NCBI GenBank assembly: GCA_024640305.1
Contig: JAHEFG010000002.1
Location: 1 to 64,000 of the forward strand
DNA from: Gammaproteobacteria bacterium
GTDB taxonomy: Bacteria; Pseudomonadota; Gammaproteobacteria; Steroidobacterales; Woeseiaceae
Direction of reading: 5' to 3'
Length of the DNA: 64,000 bases
Shown here: piece after piece, positions 19,101-26,214 of the stretch
Numbering within the stretch: the stretch's first letter is position 1
How the letters are laid out: the number at the start of each line of letters is the position of its first letter
Made by a program: the position numbers and the translations under genes
The notes under the pieces: model-generated
Told to the model about the DNA's origin: nothing
Databases searched by the model: none
Seen by the model: only the letters and a program-made list of their open reading frames with translations

Positions 19101-19202
19101 CTTGGGGAGATTCTGAATTGCGAAACCGCCTGCCAGAACGACCAAAGCGACGATCGTCAGCGTGATGCGGTTTCGGTCAATTGCTACGGCAGTGAGGTTC
19201 AC
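16125..19202 (-). CDS. RND efflux permease
   Basis: The 1025-residue inner-membrane pump has the RND layout: TM1, a large periplasmic porter domain, a TM2-6 bundle (about 335-470), TM7, a second porter domain and TM8-12. The proton-relay helix reads GLLVDNAIVVVES, so the usual Asp-Asp pair is Asp399-Asn400. Asp-Asn or Asp-Gly variants exist in several RND subgroups, so activity is not excluded. It is last in a tolC-adaptor-permease operon, 13 bp after the adaptor gene. Substrate cannot be read from sequence. The last 23 bp overlap psuG tail to tail. Confidence 0.92.
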   Translation of the reverse strand: MNLTAVAIDRNRITLTIVALVVLAGGFAIQNLPKAQDPGFTVRTAVITTRFPGASPERVELLVTDKIEKKIQEMPEIDSIVSESRTGISVIYADFKDRYKVMRPIFDDLRRKVSAVTSDLPQGVQTPDVNDEFGDVFGSVYTLSGDGFSYAELKGVVDELRDELLKEPDIAKVSIHGEQQEVIFVEYNNARLAELGLSPQQLSAALASVNILSSGGDIISGRERIALEPTGNFESIEDLQRTVILLPGGALVYLEDIVNIYRGYKDPPRSVSRVNGQPTLAFAISMREGGDILKLGDRLDVLMPELVAQYPWGIKIDKVWFQADLVNNVVKAFSSSLLQAIAIVILIMIAFLGLRTGLVVGSLIPTTIVASFYAMQLFDITINRISLTALIIALGLLVDNAIVVVESILVKRENGQDAVTAAIESGKELKTPLLISSLTTAAAFMPIAMAKSDVGEYTSDIFYVVTIALLSSWLLAMTFVPMLTTVALKVTATKTGEGEAFAGRGYRFYRKLLRLSLRCQYRFLGVVVLLFMVAVTGMGLVRQEFIAPSEDPVFSAKLELPLGTSIETSQEIIAEVDTFIEETYFAPESEKARVRNWLTFIGEGGPRFQLSLNPPNPNPANSFVIANTISGDDVGEVIAGIENYVRERHPDLAAQVKRLENGPPVGYPIIVRIAGHDFDSLYTIADQVTGFLYSLPQVTDAHSSWGLQTKKLLVDVDQELARRSGVTSEDVAYSLQAGLTGIDLTQYREGDELIPVTLRTIASDRQDLSKLDGLSVYSRSTGANVPLKQVANVTLTFEPGIIERRDRDRTLSLNVQLRPEATAAEVVEVLEPWLKKASKAWPAGHDFEIGGETEESGDANASIAAELPTAAMLILLLLVGQFNSMRKPAIILSTIPLGLIGVTFGLLIANSSFGFFTILGLISLSGIIINNAIVLLDRIAIEIRDFGRSQADAVMVACQQRARPILLTTATTVLGMTPLLWGDTAMFKPMAITIIFGLAFATALTLLVVPVLYSKFFRVKFASQS

Positions 19203-19215
19203 AGAGGGTGACCTT

Positions 19216-20310
19216 CTATTCCGAGAGGGGCATCAGCACACGTTGGCCATCGCGAATCACTGATACGCCCGCGGTAATAACCCGGTCACCGACATTCAAT
19301 CCATCAATAATCTCGATACCCAGTTGTGACAGCTCGCCCAATGTCACTGCACGGCGGCGAACGATCGCCTCGCCCTCGGTCGCCGCCGGCTCGGCAACAA
19401 ACACAAATGTCCCACCTGGATCGTTGATGACCGCAGTAACCGGAATTACCACGCGACCCTTATCAGCGGCCGAATCGAACTGGAATGTGACGTCGGCTGC
19501 CAGGCCTGATCGCAGCGAAGGATGGCTTTCCGCTATTTTGATGACTATCGGAAATGCGGCTGATCCAGCCGCCAATGCAACCGCGACCTCCGAGATTACT
19601 CCGCTGAACTCCTCGCCGGGGATGGAGCCAAATCGCACGGTGACGGGCGTCGTGGCATTGACGCTGCCGATCAGGCTCTCAGGCAGGTCCAAAGTGACTT
19701 CGAACGCATCGCCGCAACTAACGGCTGCGACTTGCTGGCCCGCGGCAACGTTTTCATTGACCTCAATATCCAGCGCGGCAATAGAGCAGTCAGTAGCCGC
19801 AGTCAACTTCGTGTAGGAGACATTGAGGCGTGCAATTTCGAGAGCCTTGCTGGCCGCGCGCACCTGTGCGCCAGCTGACTCCGCCTGCGCCCGCGCCGAT
19901 TCCAGGTCGTTCAGTGAAGCGTTGTCATTCGCGTACAGGCCCTTCGTTCGCTCGTAGTTGGCGGCCGCCCTTCTGCTGTTGGCCTGCGCTTCAACGAGCG
20001 ATGCCTGAGCCTGTTGTGCCTGCAGTACGTAGCTGGCTGGATCAATTTCCCCGATCAGGTCACCTGCATTCAGACGCTGACCGATTTGCACGGGCACATT
20101 GATCACTGTGCCGGACACTTTGAAACTGAGTCGCGACTCCCTGCTGGACTTTGATGTCCCGGAAAAACTTCGGTCGCGAAACACGCTCGCATCAGTCACC
20201 GTCAAATAACGCACAGGTCGTAATATCTCTTCGACAGTATCGTCGGACTTGCCACAAGCGGACACCATCAAGGTTGCAGCAAGCAACGTATAAATGCTGA
20301 GTTTCATCAT
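19216..20310 (-). CDS. RND periplasmic adaptor (membrane fusion) lipoprotein
   Basis: The 364-residue protein joins the RND pump to TolC. It has a lipoprotein signal peptide (lipobox VSAC, Cys19), a barrel/lipoyl half beginning around VSGTVINVPVQIGQ, an alpha-helical hairpin (about 95-150) rich in Ala/Gln, the second lipoyl half, and a C-terminal beta-barrel and membrane-proximal domain. Its ATG overlaps the stop of the TolC gene (ATGA), and the permease follows 13 bp downstream, so all three are expected to be made together. Confidence 0.92.
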   Translation of the reverse strand: MMKLSIYTLLAATLMVSACGKSDDTVEEILRPVRYLTVTDASVFRDRSFSGTSKSSRESRLSFKVSGTVINVPVQIGQRLNAGDLIGEIDPASYVLQAQQAQASLVEAQANSRRAAANYERTKGLYANDNASLNDLESARAQAESAGAQVRAASKALEIARLNVSYTKLTAATDCSIAALDIEVNENVAAGQQVAAVSCGDAFEVTLDLPESLIGSVNATTPVTVRFGSIPGEEFSGVISEVAVALAAGSAAFPIVIKIAESHPSLRSGLAADVTFQFDSAADKGRVVIPVTAVINDPGGTFVFVAEPAATEGEAIVRRRAVTLGELSQLGIEIIDGLNVGDRVITAGVSVIRDGQRVLMPLSE

Positions 20311-22628
20311 TCTGTTCCCGATAGTGTCATGCGCATTTTGATCGCCAATGCTTCTCTTGCTTCCGGCGTGAGCAGGAAGTCGTACTCGCCCACGGCTCGT
20401 TGCACCGCCATTATTGTAATGAGGAAGTTATACAACGATTCGGCAGCGGCAGCCGATGCAGCGAGCGCCGTGTCCTGCGCATCCAGCAATTCAATAACCG
20501 TAACCGTGCCCCGCGCATAGGCATCACTCACCAGGTCAAAGTTTTTTCCAGACGCCTCGGCAGCACTTGCGGCGAGTTCGATTTGAAAGAGGGCAGCTTG
20601 CGCGGCGTGCAGTTGGTTGCGAATTTGCTCCTCGACTCGTTCCTCGATGGAGACACGCAGCGACTCCAGTTGCCGCAATTCAAAACTGGCCTTCGAAACG
20701 TTGGCCTTTTTGAGACCGCCCGAGAACAACGGCAATGTCGCCTGCACGCCAACACTCCAGTCATCGAGGCCCTCACCTGCCAGCGGTCCGGCACCAAGCC
20801 CGGACTGGCTGAGGTTGCTCGTATAGCGCCCACCGACTGTGAAATCGGGCAGCCAGTGAGCTCGCCGTTGACTGGTAAGCTCGCGACGCTTGGCCGCGAT
20901 TTGTGCATTGAGTTGTGCAAGTTCGGGGGCCTTGTTCAGCGCCCTGTCGATGTAGAACCGGGTAAATCGTGCGTAGTCTGCGGGGCTCCTGACCATTTGC
21001 TCGAATTCCGCCCGTTCCATGACAAACGGCTCGTCGAAGCTTGCTTCTTTAATCGCGAAACGCGTGCCCTGCGGCCCATGAATGATGCGGTTCAGCGTAT
21101 CCCACGATTGGTTCAGCGCCGCCCGCGCATTCAGGACAAGAATCTGCGCCCGTGCGACTTCTGCTTGCCAGCGATAGACGTCGGCTGGTGTCGACGTTCC
21201 CAGTCGGACCCGGTCTTCCGCCAGCTCAAGGTTGGCGCGCGTGATCTTGAGATTGTTTTCCTGCACCGCAAGCTGCGAGCGTGCGTTCAACACGGTGTAG
21301 TACGAGGTAGTTGCCGCCAGTATGACGTCGAGTTTGAATTCCTGAAGACTGGCGAGGCGGCTCCGCTGAAGCTCCTTCTGAATCTTCAAATTAGCGCTCG
21401 CGGCGTCTGAATAGATCAGCTGATCGAGGCGTATTGCAGCATCTGAAGATCGTTCTGCGAACAGCCCTGCCGCTACTGCGAGCGAATCTCTGCGCAGCGA
21501 ATAGCCCGCCGACGCTCCAACCTGTGGCAACAGATTCGACCTGGCTCGTGCAATCTCTTCAAGGCCCGCTTGCACCCCGAACCCTTCAGCCCGCAGATCC
21601 TGGTTTTCATCCAGAGCCAAACGTGCAATTTCGACGACGCCGTAATGTTGTCCAAGAGCGTCCTCATCCTGATTCAACAAGATGGCATCGTTCAGAACAT
21701 CAAAGCTCGGCGATAAACCAATACGCCGCGCCGTCGCCATATTGATGGTCAGCTGTTCCCTGGTTTCCGATGTGATCTGTTGATCTTCGGCGCGCTCGCC
21801 CAGCATCACGGCCTGCATATTGAGTGCATTGAGACGCGCCTGACGATCGATATCGCGCGGCTCCGAATTGGTGACCAGCAACCCTGCCTCAACGTCCGCA
21901 ACACCAGCGAAGCCATAGCTTGGCAGCCGTGCTGCATTGATCGCTTCGACCAGAAGAGCGAAATCGGCCGGCGGCATGCGCGGCAGGCCAGCTATGAATA
22001 TCGCATCCGTGTCGGCGGGGACTCGATTCATCAGGCGATGGTCGACGCCATCGTGCAGGACCTCGAGCAGATTGATGCCTCTCGCTTCGCTGGCTGCGTA
22101 TGCCGCATCGCGCAGCGCCAGTACTGCCGATGACAATGCCGTGTCGATAAACAGAACGAGATTCTTGTACGGAGTGATACGTGCGAGCGTATCCAGATCG
22201 CCCGCAAAGTCCGCGTAGGCGGTCAGGTAATTGAGATTCGCTTTTCCGGACCTGCCGACTGACGCCTCACCGGCAACCAGTCCGACGTCGATAATGATCG
22301 GCAGAAACGTCGGTTTGGGGAACTCCGGCCTGATCGCCGCAATTTGATTCGCGACGAAGCCCGTGACCAGGACGAGATCAACTTCACGGTCGGCATAGGC
22401 GCTGGATATCGCGGCATCAATCGACTCCTTGGTCCACTCACCGTCAAAACGCCTAACTTCAACGTCGAACTCACTAGACGTCAGCGCCAGAAGTTCGTCG
22501 ACATAGACTTGATGCTGCAGTTCAAACCGGTCGGACGGACCGTCGCCAACGACGGCCACGACAAATCTCTGCTGAGCGACAGCCGGCAGAGCCAAGAGCA
22601 TCAAAAGTATGGGGAGAAGAGCCTTCAA
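20307..22628 (-). CDS. TolC-family outer membrane protein with N-terminal solute-binding-like domain
   Basis: At 773 residues this is about 300 longer than a normal TolC. After a signal peptide (MKALLPILL to AVAQQ), residues about 20-325 look like an ABC_sub_bind/type I periplasmic binding fold: alternating strands and helices with DLVLVTGFVANQ, PTFLPIIIDVG, NLVLFIDTALSSA, DAIFIAGLPRMPP and LPSYGFAGVADVEAGLL. Residues about 330-760 are a TolC/OEP efflux channel with long coiled-coil helices, the SYYTVLNARSQLAVQENNL repeat and PLFSGGLKKA motif. It is the first gene of the exporter operon. The fused domain would sit in the periplasm and might gate or sense the exported ligand; that is inference. 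Confidence 0.88.
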   Translation of the reverse strand: MKALLPILLMLLALPAVAQQRFVVAVVGDGPSDRFELQHQVYVDELLALTSSEFDVEVRRFDGEWTKESIDAAISSAYADREVDLVLVTGFVANQIAAIRPEFPKPTFLPIIIDVGLVAGEASVGRSGKANLNYLTAYADFAGDLDTLARITPYKNLVLFIDTALSSAVLALRDAAYAASEARGINLLEVLHDGVDHRLMNRVPADTDAIFIAGLPRMPPADFALLVEAINAARLPSYGFAGVADVEAGLLVTNSEPRDIDRQARLNALNMQAVMLGERAEDQQITSETREQLTINMATARRIGLSPSFDVLNDAILLNQDEDALGQHYGVVEIARLALDENQDLRAEGFGVQAGLEEIARARSNLLPQVGASAGYSLRRDSLAVAAGLFAERSSDAAIRLDQLIYSDAASANLKIQKELQRSRLASLQEFKLDVILAATTSYYTVLNARSQLAVQENNLKITRANLELAEDRVRLGTSTPADVYRWQAEVARAQILVLNARAALNQSWDTLNRIIHGPQGTRFAIKEASFDEPFVMERAEFEQMVRSPADYARFTRFYIDRALNKAPELAQLNAQIAAKRRELTSQRRAHWLPDFTVGGRYTSNLSQSGLGAGPLAGEGLDDWSVGVQATLPLFSGGLKKANVSKASFELRQLESLRVSIEERVEEQIRNQLHAAQAALFQIELAASAAEASGKNFDLVSDAYARGTVTVIELLDAQDTALAASAAAAESLYNFLITIMAVQRAVGEYDFLLTPEAREALAIKMRMTLSGTE

Positions 22629-22662
22629 GCCGCCATTCTATCGACTCGAAAGGGATTAAGTA

Positions 22663-22691
22663 AGTCAGGCCCGCCGAAGGCGGGCCTGACT
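22663..22691 (-). terminator. Strong hairpin downstream of the secreted nuclease gene
   Basis: A perfect 13-bp stem (AGTCAGGCCCGCC / GGCGGGCCTGACT) with a GAA loop begins 12 bp past the nuclease stop, between it and the tolC start. On the minus strand only a weak T-rich stretch follows, so Rho-independent termination is likely but not textbook. Confidence 0.7.
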
Positions 22692-22702
22692 ACTGTAAGC
22701 GA

Positions 22703-25700
22703 CTATTTGCCGTTTTTGCCCTTGCTGTGAGGAACAGTGACTGTTGTCGTTGCCGTAGCTGAGTTTTCACAAGAATCCGTTGCGAGGTAGGTGATGGTGT
22801 AGATTCTTCCATCACCACCGCCAGCACGCTCGGCGCGCAACTTGTAATTGAAGTCGTCTAAAACAACGATGTCGTCTACCGTGCTGCCATCACCTTCGCC
22901 GTCATCTGGCTCGTTCGATGTCACTGAAACGAGCGTCACGGTTGGGATGGCTTCGCCGTTGTCGCCAACGGTGACCGATGCCGCAATATCCACGTACTTG
23001 TGATTAGCCGGCCAGAGAACGTTGGGCGTGACGGCTATTTCCTCAAACGTCGGTGGAATGTCATCACAGACATCCAGGCCGACAATAACCGGGTCGTGGT
23101 CAGACGCGCGATAGGCATCCGGCGCATAGATCTCATCCTGATTAGGCAATTTGAAGCTGGTGTCATAGTCGATGAGGTCAGGCTCATCAGCATTGATATG
23201 CCACTCCGCCACACCTGTCACTGCATCCATTAAGCCTGCGCTCGCCAGGGCGTAGTCCAGGTAGCCCGTTTGACCATCGAAGACGTATGTGTAGGCATCT
23301 TCACCATGATAAGCAGCGATCAGATCCGTAAACCCACCACCCCGGATAGCATCGATAGGATCTTCCTTATCATAGGAATTCAGATCGCCAATAATGAGCT
23401 GGTCGTTGTTGCCGCTTGCAGTCGGGTCGGCAGCCAGCCAATCGACCAGCGCAAGAGCGGCATTGGTTCGAGTGAGGTTGCAATTTCCCGAGCCATCGGT
23501 CGCATCGTCGCCGAGGCCGCACGCCGAGCCCTTCGACTTAAGATGATTCACTGCAACAGTGAACACACCGCCTGTCGAGCGCTCCACGAAGGACTGCGCC
23601 AGGGCCGGACGGTTGTTATCCGCCCAGCGAGGATCGACTGAACCATCCAAATTTGCGTAGTCGCCGAGCAGCGAAACCGCGGCAGGCTTGTAAATAAACG
23701 CGTTCTTGATTGCATCACTGCCGATCGGACCAGTAGCAACGTAGTCGTACGTTCCGGCACCACTCGCGTCGTTCAGGCCAGCCACGAGATCGATCACAGC
23801 GTCATCATCAATGTTGTTTTCGATCTCGATCAAGCCAACGACATCTGCATCGATCACCGTTATCGCAGCAATAATCTTGTCGCGCTGGCGAGTAAACTCA
23901 TCGGCATTGTCTGCTCCGCGGCAACCCATGTCCTCGGATGGGCCACACGTGTTTCGAGTAGGAAATTCATCCAGCGTGGTGAAGTAATTGAGGACGTTAA
24001 ACGACGCCACCTTCATAGTGCCGCCTACCGCATCGGGTTGCCCGGTACGCGGATTCGCCGGCACGTAGTTGGCGCCTTGCGTTGGGTTGATGCGATACTC
24101 ACCGAATGACTCATGCATGGCGCCGGTCACATTCTCAACCGTGTCGCCACCACGGAACAGGTTTGTCAGATCAAATACCAGCCCGTTCGGGTGAATGGCC
24201 GGGTCCGGATTCTGGTTTGTCCGCCCGTCGTCGATAACGATTCGATCGAGCAGGAAGTCCTGCGCAGCCTGTAACGCATCGGGGCCGGGCTCAAATTCAG
24301 CCGTTGGTGTCAGATGCCGACTGGACGTCAATACAATTTCATTGTAACGATCGAAATTGAAATACTCAGATATAACGAGTGCCTGCGGGAATGTGACCAA
24401 CATACCCTCGAAGGCTTCATAGTCATCCACGCTGGTTACCGGCAAAGTCACTGCAGAGGCGGTCGGCAACGGATTGCCGCTACTGAGAATCTCAACACCT
24501 GTGAACGACGTAATCTCGGTCATCTCGTCAAATTCAGAAACCGCGCCTTCAACGCGAACGAGATCGCCGATCGCGACATCTACCGTTGGCGAGCTGCCGT
24601 TGTAAATGAATATGCCTTCCGATGTCCCGGGGTCACCGTCAACATCTGCATCTTCCTCCTGAACGTAGAAGCCGTTCAGATCGCCATTGGTTCCACTGGC
24701 CCCGTCCTGGAAGTCGCCAACGACAATGCCTTCGATCGCGAACGTATTGCCGACCTCTGGGCTCACCAGACCACTGCCTTGTATCTCATGAATAAATACT
24801 AATTCGGTGGGGGCGACGCAGATATTTTCCGCTCCCGGGGTTGGAGCAAATTGTGCGTAGCTGGTGGTATTGCGCGCGCCGCCACTGCCATTTGGACAAC
24901 GTTGGTTTGAGTGTCCTGTACCGTTACCACCACCACGCTCGTCGACTTGCGGCTGCCCTGCGTTGAGCAATACCAACAACCCGGCATCATCTGAGTCACT
25001 GGTGTCGTAGACAATTGCGTCAATCAGGTTGACTGTGGTTACAGGTGTGTCGTTCGGGAAGTCTGCCGCGTCGCCGGTGAACAACGCAACCGCATCAGCA
25101 CCATTCTGGATCAGGTTGGTATTCGGTGACACATCCAGATCGCAATTAGCGGTGTTGGCAGCATCACCACAAAGGACGAAAAAGCCATCACCGTTCGTCG
25201 AAAAACCATCCAGATCGAAAGCCAGATATGAAGCATCGTCGCTGCCATTGAAAAGTACCAGCGCCAAACCGGTCAAATCGGTGTTACCTGCGCCGCCGTC
25301 GAAAAGCTCAACGAATTCTGCGGCGTCCGTGCTCACCTGGTCAGCATCGACTTCATTGATCAGGATCGTTGGCCCTCCACCCGTTTGAGAATAGGTACCA
25401 ATCGGGAACGGCGCAGCAGCAGTTGCGTTGCTGCTCTCACCGTCCAGCGCATTGGGGCCGCTGAAGGTCCAGTTGCCGAGCGCAAAAACACTGCCGTCAG
25501 GCCCGGTGCCACTGACACGGTAGGCCCAACCGTCAAGGTATTCCCATGGATCTCCAGTGCCATCGACGTCGATTTCGCCAAAAATGTCGCTCACCGCGCC
25601 ATTCTTGAACAGCTCGATTGCGTCATCGCCATTGATGCTCATCGCCCCAGATGTGTAGTCAGCAGCGAAACCGAAGAACGAGTTAAATCCAGCCGCCTGA

Positions 25701-25963
25701 GATGTGATGTAGATGAAATCGCCCGCAGATGCCGCTACGGCGGGGAATGTGAACTCCTCGCCGTCAGTGCCACCGCCATTGTTGGCTGAACCAACTCCGA
25801 AAATGCTCATATCGGCTATATCGCTGACAACGTAGACCTCTACTGCTTTTGGAACGCCGCCAGACAGCGGACCATCAATAACGCCACTTATTACGAGTTC
25901 TTGAGCGATGGCTGAATTTGTAAACGCCATGAATGCTGCCAATACAAGAGTTGAATTTCGCAT
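22703..25963 (-). CDS. ExeM/NucH-like secreted multidomain endonuclease
   Basis: The 1086-residue protein is probably an extracellular DNase/phosphodiesterase. I chose ATG 25963, which has ACGGGGTAA just upstream and gives a signal peptide (MRNSTLVLAAF to AIAQ); the frame is open 57 codons further. Order: a lamin-tail-like domain (about 20-190), a second one (about 195-380, INEVDADQ...AEFVELFDGG), an OB-fold nucleic-acid-binding domain (about 385-500), then an endonuclease/exonuclease/phosphatase domain (about 650-975) with SFNVLNYF, GLIEIENN, HLKSKGSACG, IIGDLNSYD and SDHDPVIV. A C-terminal HYR-like beta domain ends in a basic KGKNGK tail. The acidic, Gly/Asp-rich composition fits a Ca-bound secreted protein. 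Confidence 0.9.
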   Translation of the reverse strand: MRNSTLVLAAFMAFTNSAIAQELVISGVIDGPLSGGVPKAVEVYVVSDIADMSIFGVGSANNGGGTDGEEFTFPAVAASAGDFIYITSQAAGFNSFFGFAADYTSGAMSINGDDAIELFKNGAVSDIFGEIDVDGTGDPWEYLDGWAYRVSGTGPDGSVFALGNWTFSGPNALDGESSNATAAAPFPIGTYSQTGGGPTILINEVDADQVSTDAAEFVELFDGGAGNTDLTGLALVLFNGSDDASYLAFDLDGFSTNGDGFFVLCGDAANTANCDLDVSPNTNLIQNGADAVALFTGDAADFPNDTPVTTVNLIDAIVYDTSDSDDAGLLVLLNAGQPQVDERGGGNGTGHSNQRCPNGSGGARNTTSYAQFAPTPGAENICVAPTELVFIHEIQGSGLVSPEVGNTFAIEGIVVGDFQDGASGTNGDLNGFYVQEEDADVDGDPGTSEGIFIYNGSSPTVDVAIGDLVRVEGAVSEFDEMTEITSFTGVEILSSGNPLPTASAVTLPVTSVDDYEAFEGMLVTFPQALVISEYFNFDRYNEIVLTSSRHLTPTAEFEPGPDALQAAQDFLLDRIVIDDGRTNQNPDPAIHPNGLVFDLTNLFRGGDTVENVTGAMHESFGEYRINPTQGANYVPANPRTGQPDAVGGTMKVASFNVLNYFTTLDEFPTRNTCGPSEDMGCRGADNADEFTRQRDKIIAAITVIDADVVGLIEIENNIDDDAVIDLVAGLNDASGAGTYDYVATGPIGSDAIKNAFIYKPAAVSLLGDYANLDGSVDPRWADNNRPALAQSFVERSTGGVFTVAVNHLKSKGSACGLGDDATDGSGNCNLTRTNAALALVDWLAADPTASGNNDQLIIGDLNSYDKEDPIDAIRGGGFTDLIAAYHGEDAYTYVFDGQTGYLDYALASAGLMDAVTGVAEWHINADEPDLIDYDTSFKLPNQDEIYAPDAYRASDHDPVIVGLDVCDDIPPTFEEIAVTPNVLWPANHKYVDIAASVTVGDNGEAIPTVTLVSVTSNEPDDGEGDGSTVDDIVVLDDFNYKLRAERAGGGDGRIYTITYLATDSCENSATATTTVTVPHSKGKNGK

Positions 25964-26091
25964 GATTACCCCGTTTTTCGACTTGTTTTTTTGATTCGTT
26001 ATTCTGGGGTATTTATACGCTGAATTGGCAGCAATAGCGGGGCTTCTTAACTTAATATCGGTGTGATCAGCTGGTTCCATTTGATCTCGTT

Positions 26092-26107
26092 CCGGACTTC
26101 CGTCCGG
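26092..26107. other. Short inverted repeat in the 251-bp divergent region 25964-26214
   Basis: CCGGAC-TTCC-GTCCGG has perfect 6-bp arms between the nuclease and M1 aminopeptidase genes. No convincing promoter could be assigned to either side. Otherwise I see nothing coding in this interval. Confidence 0.25.
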
Positions 26108-26214
26108 CACAGGATGGTGCCGCAGAGTCGTCAAGCTCAGCGTCGTCTTTTACGCATTGACATGCTGCCACCTGCCCTGTTTTATGTTCAGAATCCCGTA
26201 TGAGGAAATTAGAA

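Noticed and set aside
20400..21410. Long open frame (336 codons) on the plus strand inside the TolC gene
   Set aside because: It is antisense to a clearly coding gene, rich in Arg, Cys and His, and has no recognisable domain or ribosome binding site.
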